From Planctomycetaceae bacterium (GTDB lineage: Bacteria; Planctomycetota; Planctomycetia; Planctomycetales; Planctomycetaceae), in contig JAGQQT010000229.1 of assembly GCA_020426065.1 (NCBI GenBank), positions 1 through 6,691 of the forward strand: DNA of 6,691 nt. Direction: 5' to 3'. The translations under genes and the position numbers were made by a program. Shown here one piece after another: positions 1-5,882 of the stretch. Position 1 is the stretch's first letter. Each line of letters begins with the position of its first letter. Under the pieces are notes generated by a model, which searched no databases, was not told the DNA's origin, and worked only from the letters and a program-made list of their open reading frames with translations.

Positions 1-118
1 AAGGAGAGTCGCCAGGAATAATTATAGCTGAAATAACTGAGACTCGATGCTAAACTGTGAATCTGGCACCACGGGGACAGTTCATTCAGGCACATTGATC
101 GTCCGATAGAAATCGACC
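1..118 (+). other. 5' leader upstream of the sigma-kinase operon
   Basis: This gene-free stretch precedes the sigma factor. I see no convincing -35/-10 pair. A GGAATA at 15-20 resembles an ECF-type -35 element but has no matching -10 at the usual distance. AT-rich TAATTATAG at 19-27 and TAAACT at 51-56 are isolated. GAGTC at 6-10 and GACTC at 41-45 are a short inverted pair around a 30-nt gap, too weak to call an operator. No Shine-Dalgarno sequence lies in front of the ATG at 119, which is not unusual for planctomycetes. The operon promoter may lie here or upstream of the window. Confidence 0.5.
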
Positions 119-679
119 ATGGATCAAAATTCAGTAACAAAAATATTACAGGAGGAAGATGGGCCAGTCGCATCGGAGAAACTTTTGCCAATCGTGTATG
201 AGGAGCTGCGTAAATTGGCAGCGGCCCAGATGGCAAGAGAAACTCCGGGGAATACGTTACAGCCTACGGCTCTTGTTCACGAAGCTTATCTACGACTAAT
301 CGGGGATGAAGATATTCGTTGGGAGAACAGAGCACATTTCTTTGCTTCTGCAGCAAGATCCATGCGGCAGATTCTGATCAATCGCGCTGTGCAGAAAAAG
401 ACTGAAAAACATGGCGGCAAAGTCGCTCGACGTGACCTCGATGACGCCTTTATCGCCCAAGAACCTCCACCCGAACGGATGTTGGCCCTGGACGAAGCCC
501 TGCAACGCCTCGAAAAAAGGGACGAGAGAAAGGGAAAGATTGTCATGTTGCGTTATTTCGCGGGACTATCGATCGAAGAGACTGCAAAAGCACTGGAACT
601 GTCACCAGCAACCGTGAAACGCGAGTGGCAGTTTGCCAGAACATGGCTAGATCGTGAAATGAATGAATCCGATGCCTGA
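119..679 (+). CDS. ECF-type RNA polymerase sigma factor, planctomycete kinase-linked type
   Basis: This is a 186-residue alternative sigma factor that would direct core RNA polymerase to specific promoters in the cytoplasm. Region sigma-2 spans about residues 21-97 and includes the family signature LQPTALVHEAYLRL (47-60) and the WENRAHFFASAARSMRQIL stretch (68-86) of regions 2.3/2.4. A variable linker covers about 98-122. Region sigma-4 (about 123-181) carries the helix-turn-helix GLSIEETAKALELSPATVKR (149-168). Length and order match the ECF subfamily known as Sig-70_X6 (TIGR02999 type), common in Planctomycetes and Acidobacteria. The acidic DAED motif of ordinary ECFs (region 2.2) is replaced by QPTA (48-51), leaving Thr50, with Thr46 nearby. 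No anti-sigma gene or zinc-binding domain is adjacent; the next two genes are Ser/Thr kinases. The start at 119 gives the N-terminal length normal for the family. There is no alternative in-frame start with a better ribosome site. Its target promoters are unknown. Confidence 0.93.
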   Translation: MDQNSVTKILQEEDGPVASEKLLPIVYEELRKLAAAQMARETPGNTLQPTALVHEAYLRLIGDEDIRWENRAHFFASAARSMRQILINRAVQKKTEKHGGKVARRDLDDAFIAQEPPPERMLALDEALQRLEKRDERKGKIVMLRYFAGLSIEETAKALELSPATVKREWQFARTWLDREMNESDA

Positions 680-2291
680 GCCAGATCGCACGATCCCTGA
701 CGCTGCTGCGTGGGCACTGATTCAGTCTGTATTCGAAGAGGCTCTCAGTGTGCCAGAAGTTGACCGGATTGAGTTTGTCCGTAAACGATGTGCTAATAAT
801 TCTCTTGTCCAAATCGAAGTGGAAAGTCTGCTGGCATCCTTTCAAGGCGGCGAAGAGGAATTGGCTCCCTCAACGTTTCCCACTGACTTGTTGCCTAACG
901 ACCGAGTGCCCCTGGCTACTGACGAATTTCCCGGATATGAACTGCTCAATGAAATTCGTCGGGGGGGACAAGGCGTGGTCTATCACGCAATTCAACTTAG
1001 CACTAAACGAGAAGTTGCATTGAAGATTTTGATTGAAGGCTTATCCCGCAGTGAAGACAGTCGTCGTCGTTTTGAGCGAGAAGTGCAACTGGTCAGTGGG
1101 TTAAAACACCAGGGGATCGTCCCAATCTATGACAGCGGGCTGGCTCGCGGACAATACTTTTATGCAATGCAGTTCATAGATGGTATCCCGCCCAACGAAT
1201 ATGTTCGGGAACATGCTTATAGCACTCGGCAGATACTGGAACTGTTTTCGAAGATCTGCGATGCCGTGAATCACGCTCACATCTGTGGGATCATTCATCG
1301 AGACCTGAAGCCTTCTAATATCCTTGTAGACGAATCAGGTGATTCACACATTCTGGACTTCGGTCTGGCGAAACTGCGTGAACCCGGAACGGACGAGACT
1401 GCACGCATTTCGGTAACTGGACAGATCATGGGCACACTGTCTTATATGAGCCCAGAGCAGGCCGCAGGTCGGCTAAATGAGATTGACGCTCGAAGTGATG
1501 TCTATTCTCTGGGCGTATTATTGTATGAGCTTCTGACCGGATCTTTGCCATATCAGTTGAGCGGCTCGTTTGTAGAGAATCTGCTTTCAATACGGAATAC
1601 CGACCCGGATTTATCAAAACTCAGGGAAAGACGAATTAATCACGAAATTACAACAGTGCAGCTTAAGGCACTCAGCAAGGAGATGGAGCGTCGATACGCG
1701 AACGCCGGAGAATTACGTGATGACATTCAGCGTTATTTGCGGGGAGATGCCATTGAAGCAAAGCGGGACAGCAAGCTCTATGTTTTGCAGAAGTCTTTGC
1801 GCCGTCACTTTGTTAAGACCGGCATGGTGACCGCTCTGGTCGCAGGCATGCTGATCGGAATCATCGCGATCGAGTGGCAACATACCCCACTGCAGATCGC
1901 TGAGCCACTTGCTGCGATTCCTTCTGGAGATTTCTACTCAGAACTCGATCTCGAAGGCCAACTCGACACGCTGCAGGATATGTTTCGTCGCGGTGAGCGA
2001 TGGTATCGGCTTGCTGAGGAACTTTCCCTGCGTTTCGGTCACCTGCAAGTTACTCAGTTCTCACCAGACTTGAGTGAGCAACGTAAGGCCGATGTAGCCA
2101 GAATGATCGCTCTGGAACAGTTCATTGCGACACAACCGAGCACAAAGGAATTAAAGGCACAACTCGCGCAGGAGAATCAGCCATCCCCGGAGGGCTCACC
2201 GCAGATATCAGGGCAGGTTAATGACCTGGTTATCGAGTTCTTACAAGCAGCGATTGCAGCACACGGCGATCTACAATCGTCGAGGCCCTGA
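663..2291 (+). CDS. Transmembrane Ser/Thr protein kinase with unrecognised C-terminal domain
   Basis: This 542-residue Hanks-type kinase would sit in the cytoplasmic membrane. In order: a helical N-terminal segment (about 17-60, WALIQSVFEEAL...VESLLASF) typical of planctomycete/acidobacterial kinases; a kinase domain at about 92-360 with RGGQGVVY glycine loop (100-107), VALK lysine Lys121, helix-C Glu140, HRDLKPSN (212-219, catalytic Asp214), DFG (232-234), MSPE (262-265) and DVYSLG (279-284); the basic juxtamembrane motif IEAKRDSKLYVLQKSLRRH (364-382); one transmembrane helix at about 385-405; then about 137 residues outside the membrane matching no domain I recognise. The activation loop has SVTGQ (250-254), a candidate autophosphorylation site. 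The first glycine of GxGxxG is Arg99. The start overlaps the sigma gene by 17 nt; an alternative ATG at 672 (Met4) would overlap by 8 nt. The kinase assignment is firm. That it acts on the upstream sigma factor is inferred from the overlap and family precedent. Confidence 0.93.
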   Translation: MNPMPEPDRTIPDAAAWALIQSVFEEALSVPEVDRIEFVRKRCANNSLVQIEVESLLASFQGGEEELAPSTFPTDLLPNDRVPLATDEFPGYELLNEIRRGGQGVVYHAIQLSTKREVALKILIEGLSRSEDSRRRFEREVQLVSGLKHQGIVPIYDSGLARGQYFYAMQFIDGIPPNEYVREHAYSTRQILELFSKICDAVNHAHICGIIHRDLKPSNILVDESGDSHILDFGLAKLREPGTDETARISVTGQIMGTLSYMSPEQAAGRLNEIDARSDVYSLGVLLYELLTGSLPYQLSGSFVENLLSIRNTDPDLSKLRERRINHEITTVQLKALSKEMERRYANAGELRDDIQRYLRGDAIEAKRDSKLYVLQKSLRRHFVKTGMVTALVAGMLIGIIAIEWQHTPLQIAEPLAAIPSGDFYSELDLEGQLDTLQDMFRRGERWYRLAEELSLRFGHLQVTQFSPDLSEQRKADVARMIALEQFIATQPSTKELKAQLAQENQPSPEGSPQISGQVNDLVIEFLQAAIAAHGDLQSSRP

Positions 2292-2293
2292 AG
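2278..2293 (+). promoter_or_regulatory. Ribosome binding site of the WD40 kinase gene
   Basis: GAGG at 2282-2285 lies 8 nt before the ATG at 2294, inside the last codons of the preceding kinase gene. Its stop codon TGA is at 2289-2291, so terminating ribosomes are 2 nt from the next start. This supports both the start choice and coupled translation of the two kinases. Confidence 0.6.
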
Positions 2294-5200
2294 ATGCAAA
2301 ATCAAGACGAATGGCAACGAATTCAGGACCTCTTTGAGGCGGCACTGAGTGTTCCCCCGAATGAGCGTTTGGAATTCGTACGACAAGTGGACTTCAGCGA
2401 TGATGTCACCAATGAAGTGATATCTTTGTTGAAGGCTTTTGAGGAAGCCGAAGATGAGCTGGAGGTTTCGCCACTGATAGACTCCTCAAGACTGGCGAAG
2501 AGTGTGCAGGTCGATCAGGCCGACATCTACCGTGTTGAGGGCTATGAAATCCTGGGGGAAATTCACCGCGGTGGCCAGGGAGTCGTTTATCGAGCCATTC
2601 AGGCAAGCACAAAACGGGTTGTCGCCCTGAAATTCATGCACACAGATGCCTATGCAAGAGAATCCTTGAAGAAGCGATTCGAGCGAGAGGTGGAACTTGC
2701 AGGCAGCTTGCGGCATCCCGGTATCGTCCGAGTCTTCGACAGCGGCTTGACGAGTGGCCGATACTTCTACGTGATGGACTACATCGCCGGAGTTTGCCTT
2801 GATGACTATGTCTCAGCAGAGAAACTGTCAGCTCGAGATACCGCTGCACTGTTTGTTCCGATCTGCGAAGCTGTGAATTTTGCACATCTGCGCGGTGTCA
2901 TTCACAGAGACCTGAAGCCATCGAATGTTCTGGTAGACAACGATGGGCAAATCCATATCGTCGATTTTGGTTTGGCAAAGCTTGGCAAGGAGGACACTCA
3001 GGAGACACAAAAACTATCACTGACCGGACAGGTGATGGGAACGCTGCATTACATGAGTCCCGAACAGGCTCGTGGCGATTCAGATGCCGTTGATACTCGA
3101 AGCGACGTCTATTCGCTTGGAGTAATGTTCTATAGGCTGCTGACAGGACATCTTCCATACAATCTGTCAGGTTCTCTCGTGAATGATCTGCTGACCATTC
3201 AAAATTCTCCACCACTGCCAGCCTTAGGCATTAGTCATGAATTATCAACAATTGTGCTCAAGGCACTCAGCAAAGAGTCGGATCGTCGCTATCAGACTGC
3301 TGGTGATCTGGGCAGAGATATTCAGCGATTCCTGAATGGAGAGACGATTGAGGCAAAGCGGGACAGTGTGTTGTATGTGCTACGGAAAGCCTTGCAGCGG
3401 CACCGCGCTGCTACTGGGGTCATTGCTGCGATTGCAGCATCCACTGTTCTCGCAGCCATCATTGGCTGGGGACTCTACCTCGATGCTGAACAGGCCCGGA
3501 GTGCTGAGGGGATTGCCGCTCAGAAGTACCTGCGTGAGCGAGATACGGCTCGGCAGTTGCGAGAGGAAGGTCAGAGACAGAGGTACTTCGTAGAAATGGA
3601 TCTGGCCGGACGACTGCTGGCAGAATCGGGAGGATTGGCACGGGTTGAGGATATTGTTGGTCGGTGGCAAGCCGAACCAGATACGCTCGGAACGCTGCGA
3701 GGATGGGAATGGCATTACCTGAACTCACGCATTGCACGACATGTGAATGAACTGCGTCTTGCTGATATTCCTTTCTGTGCTCAATTCAGCCCGGATGGTC
3801 AACGGATTGCCTTTGGGGATGAAGTTGGCAGAGTTCAGATCTGTCCTACTCATAACATGTCGGATGTGACACAGATAGCTAAGCATAAACTTGTCGTTCG
3901 TGCGGTCAGTTGGAGTCCGGACGGAAAGTTACTGGCGTCAGGTTCCCTGGATCACAGCGTGTTCGTCCTAGACACTTCGTCATACGATCTTATCCAAACG
4001 TTTGCACATGAAGACCACGTGATCGATGTCGTATGGCATCCCCACCTGCCCCTGCTTGCTTCGTCGAGCAATGACGGTGTTGTTAGACTTTGGAACACCG
4101 ATGACGGAATACTCGCACATGAGTTTGATATTGGCACAGGAGCCCAGTCACTCGACTGGACGTCTGATGGAGAGCAGCTTGTTGTCGGGACATGGGCGCG
4201 TCAGGCTCTGATATGGAATCTGAAAGAGGAGAAACTCACAAATGATGTAAAGGGGTACTCATCTGTACTGACTGCTGTCCGATGGAATCAGCAAAGAACA
4301 CTGCTTGCATCAGGCGAAGACAATGGGAATTTAACAATCCGAGATATCAGTAACCACAAAACGATCTGGAGTATTGACACTAAACGTCACATTCGAGACA
4401 TCGTTTGGAGTCCTGACGGTTCATCTCTGGCAACCGTTGGCAACGATCGCAGTATCAGCATTTGGGACCCGTTCTTTCCCGCACGATTGCGTAAGATCGA
4501 AGGGCATCGCGATGCTATCTGGAGTATAGACTGGAGTCGTGATGGGAAATGGTTGTTAACAAGCTCTCAGGATTTCACGCTGAAGATCTGGACTGCTGAC
4601 GATCCGCAGGATGACCGTGTACTGCTAATCCCAACAGCTCCGCCTGTGACTTCACTCGCATGGAGTCCTGATGACAGACTGATTGCAGTCACTTCAGAAG
4701 AGCCCGCAGTGCATATATTTGATGTGCATACAGGTGAAATGATTAAGAAACTCGATGCAGCTGCAAGACTTGAAAGTGTCTCATGGAGCCCGGATGGCAG
4801 GAATATCGCTGCTGGCGGATGGGCCGAGAAGGCGGTCATCTGGGATATCACTTCTGGGGACCAGGTTATTGAATTTCACCATCAGTCCGAAAAACCAGAT
4901 GATGATATTCCCAATGTTGTCAACTGTGTCGCCTGGAGCCCGACAGGTGATAAAATTGCTTCTTCTTGTTACGACTCTGCAATCTTCGTGTGGGACTCAA
5001 AAACTGGCGAGCAGTTTGCGACCTATTCCGTACAGCAGGGAAATATCTATACCGTCGACTGGCATCCCCAAAACTCCAACGTGATCGCGGCAAGTACTTC
5101 AATCCACGGCGGCCTGATCTGGTCTCTGGATGGTACTCCGCCAGCTCGAATTGATACAGATAGAAATCAGGCACGTTGCCTTCAATGGAGTCCTGATGGA

Positions 5201-5533
5201 ACTCAATTCGCAATTTGCCGAGACGATGGGCTGATTTGCATTCACGATGGTAAAACTGGTGAGCGGCAATTGTCTCTAAAGAATCACTTGGGGCAGGTAT
5301 TGTGTGTGGCCTGGCACCCCGATGGCCAAAGGCTTGCGAGCGCCAGCGAAGATGGCACAGTGCGAATCTGGGATGCCGTGACCGGCACCCAGACAATTTC
5401 ATTCGAAGATTTTCGAGGGCCCGTCAGCAGCGTCGCTTGGCGCCATGACGGACTGGCACTGGCGATTGCGGGTAGCGATGGGATTGTCCGAATTCTGAAT
5501 GCATCTTCAGGATATGAACGTTCTGCCGAATAA
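2294..5533 (+). CDS. Transmembrane Ser/Thr protein kinase with 14 WD40 repeats
   Basis: This 1079-residue kinase-WD40 fusion is an architecture characteristic of Planctomycetes. In order: N-terminal helical segment (about 7-50); kinase domain at about 84-348 with RGGQGVVY (92-99), VALK Lys113, helix-C Glu132, HRDLKPSN (204-211, catalytic Asp206), DFG (224-226), MSPE (254-257) and DVYSLG (271-276); juxtamembrane motif IEAKRDSVLYVLRKALQRH (352-370); one transmembrane helix at about 374-396; a charged, probably coiled-coil linker at about 397-430; the motif YFVEMDLAGRL (431-441); LRGWEWHYL (468-476), which resembles the LRGxEWxYL segment preceding WD40 arrays in related proteins; and WD40 repeats from about 486 to the end. 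The basic flank before the helix predicts kinase inside and WD40 outside the cytoplasm. The active site looks intact, although His91 replaces the first loop glycine. The N-terminal half is clearly paralogous to the preceding kinase. The likely role is sensing through protein binding by the WD40 part and signalling to a cytoplasmic substrate, possibly the co-transcribed sigma factor. Ligand and substrate are unknown. Confidence 0.95.
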   Translation: MQNQDEWQRIQDLFEAALSVPPNERLEFVRQVDFSDDVTNEVISLLKAFEEAEDELEVSPLIDSSRLAKSVQVDQADIYRVEGYEILGEIHRGGQGVVYRAIQASTKRVVALKFMHTDAYARESLKKRFEREVELAGSLRHPGIVRVFDSGLTSGRYFYVMDYIAGVCLDDYVSAEKLSARDTAALFVPICEAVNFAHLRGVIHRDLKPSNVLVDNDGQIHIVDFGLAKLGKEDTQETQKLSLTGQVMGTLHYMSPEQARGDSDAVDTRSDVYSLGVMFYRLLTGHLPYNLSGSLVNDLLTIQNSPPLPALGISHELSTIVLKALSKESDRRYQTAGDLGRDIQRFLNGETIEAKRDSVLYVLRKALQRHRAATGVIAAIAASTVLAAIIGWGLYLDAEQARSAEGIAAQKYLRERDTARQLREEGQRQRYFVEMDLAGRLLAESGGLARVEDIVGRWQAEPDTLGTLRGWEWHYLNSRIARHVNELRLADIPFCAQFSPDGQRIAFGDEVGRVQICPTHNMSDVTQIAKHKLVVRAVSWSPDGKLLASGSLDHSVFVLDTSSYDLIQTFAHEDHVIDVVWHPHLPLLASSSNDGVVRLWNTDDGILAHEFDIGTGAQSLDWTSDGEQLVVGTWARQALIWNLKEEKLTNDVKGYSSVLTAVRWNQQRTLLASGEDNGNLTIRDISNHKTIWSIDTKRHIRDIVWSPDGSSLATVGNDRSISIWDPFFPARLRKIEGHRDAIWSIDWSRDGKWLLTSSQDFTLKIWTADDPQDDRVLLIPTAPPVTSLAWSPDDRLIAVTSEEPAVHIFDVHTGEMIKKLDAAARLESVSWSPDGRNIAAGGWAEKAVIWDITSGDQVIEFHHQSEKPDDDIPNVVNCVAWSPTGDKIASSCYDSAIFVWDSKTGEQFATYSVQQGNIYTVDWHPQNSNVIAASTSIHGGLIWSLDGTPPARIDTDRNQARCLQWSPDGTQFAICRDDGLICIHDGKTGERQLSLKNHLGQVLCVAWHPDGQRLASASEDGTVRIWDAVTGTQTISFEDFRGPVSSVAWRHDGLALAIAGSDGIVRILNASSGYERSAE
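3749..5530 (+). repeat. Array of 14 WD40 repeats within the kinase
   Basis: The translated C-terminal half is a tandem array of about 42-residue WD40 units. The W/F that opens each W-S-P-D-G turn falls at residues 498 (F), 540, 581, 622, 664, 705, 747, 790, 831, 881, 923, 965, 1007 and 1049, giving spacings of 41-43 except one of 50 (831 to 881). Classic WD dipeptides close some blades (724-725, 850-851, 900-901, 1026-1027); others read WN, WT, FD or RD. Fourteen units is exactly two seven-bladed beta-propellers. The long unit carries an extra acidic stretch around EKPDDDIPN (866-874). The repeats have diverged at DNA level, so they are an old array rather than a recent tandem expansion. Confidence 0.9.
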
Positions 5534-5610
5534 CCTGAAGTTGCTACCCATCATCTTTGAGGATGTTCTTCCAACTGATTCTCACGATGCAATCACATCA
5601 ATAATTTTCG

Positions 5611-5629
5611 CGACCATGGAATATGGTCG
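5611..5629. terminator. Stem-loop, possible operon 3' end
   Basis: CGACCAT (5611-5617) and ATGGTCG (5623-5629) pair perfectly over 7 bp around a GGAAT loop, with a further G-T pair possible at the base. It lies 78 nt after the kinase stop codon. The T-run needed for an intrinsic terminator is on the wrong side: TTTT precedes the stem and nothing comparable follows it. It could be a transcript 3'-end stabiliser, a non-canonical terminator or chance. Confidence 0.3.
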
Positions 5630-5773
5630 TATGATCACTGTTTGCCCCAAAGAAATGCTGATGTTGTCAATTTGGCGAGTCAAATATGAGCATGTGCCTT
5701 CCAGGAGAAACGGGCCCACTGCCGCGTGATCCATAAGGCATTTGATGGCAAATACTTACGTGTCTCAAAGCCT

Positions 5774-5801
5774 GATATTTTTGGATATTTTTTATATTTT
5801 T
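5774..5801. promoter_or_regulatory. Helically phased T-tracts, possible curved promoter DNA
   Basis: GATATTTTT occurs at 5774-5782 and 5784-5792, followed by TATATTTTT at 5793-5801. The T-runs are therefore centred about 10 bp apart, the spacing that gives intrinsic bending. The block is flanked by the inverted pair CTCAAA (5764-5769) and TTTGAG (5799-5804). It lies about 80 nt upstream of the FG-GAP start, where a promoter upstream element or regulator site would be expected. No clear -35/-10 pair is visible beside it. Confidence 0.35.
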
Positions 5802-5870
5802 GAGCCGATCTGTGCTGATTTCTTGCATTGCTTGTGACAGAGGACGCTTGCTGTGTCCACCAACGCGTAC

Positions 5871-5882
5871 AGGAACTTTGCA
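5871..5882 (+). promoter_or_regulatory. Ribosome binding site of the FG-GAP gene
   Basis: AGGA at 5871-5874 stands 8 nt before the ATG at 5883. This favours that start over the in-frame GTG at 5853; the frame is closed by a stop at 5835. Confidence 0.55.

Larger units (their letters stand above)
5534..5882. other. Gene-free interval between operon and FG-GAP gene
   Basis: These 349 nt separate the operon stop from the next gene. I find no RNA gene, mobile element or convincing small gene. A 76-codon frame (5499-5729) begins inside the kinase 3' end, but it has no good ribosome site and no recognisable protein. The interval holds a stem-loop at 5611-5629, a second weak inverted pair (TGCCTT near 5696, AAGGCA near 5735), and phased T-tracts at 5774-5801. 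The operon terminator and the promoter of the FG-GAP gene should both lie here, but neither shows a clear consensus. Confidence 0.6.

Noticed and set aside
15..42. GGAATA as an ECF-type -35 element for autoregulation of the sigma gene.
   Set aside because: No plausible -10 element sits at 16-17 nt, and the binding consensus of this sigma family is not known to me.
1..118. Small RNA or riboswitch in the leader.
   Set aside because: Only a weak 5-bp inverted pair (6-10/41-45) is present and no known riboswitch core can be seen.
151..299. Strong GGAGGA ribosome-site-like sequence (151-156) followed by ATG at 159, opening a 46-codon frame inside the sigma gene.
   Set aside because: It is out of frame with the sigma factor. 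The peptide is rich in Arg/Cys/Trp with no recognisable features, and the sigma coding frame is clearly the conserved one. The purine run is explained by the codons for QEED.
4920..5402. 160-codon minus-strand frame opposite the WD40 region.
   Set aside because: It is antisense to well-conserved WD40 units, its translation is Arg/Ser/His-rich and matches no family I recognise.
3749..5530. Possible recent DNA-level tandem repeat expansion in the WD40 region.
   Set aside because: The units share protein motifs but differ widely in nucleotide sequence; only short shared strings such as TGGAGTCC recur.
5499..5729. 76-codon frame overlapping the 3' end of the WD40 kinase.
   Set aside because: No usable ribosome site (AGGA is 1 nt from the second ATG at 5514), no recognisable domain and no signal peptide. 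It is probably chance, although a translationally coupled small protein cannot be fully excluded.
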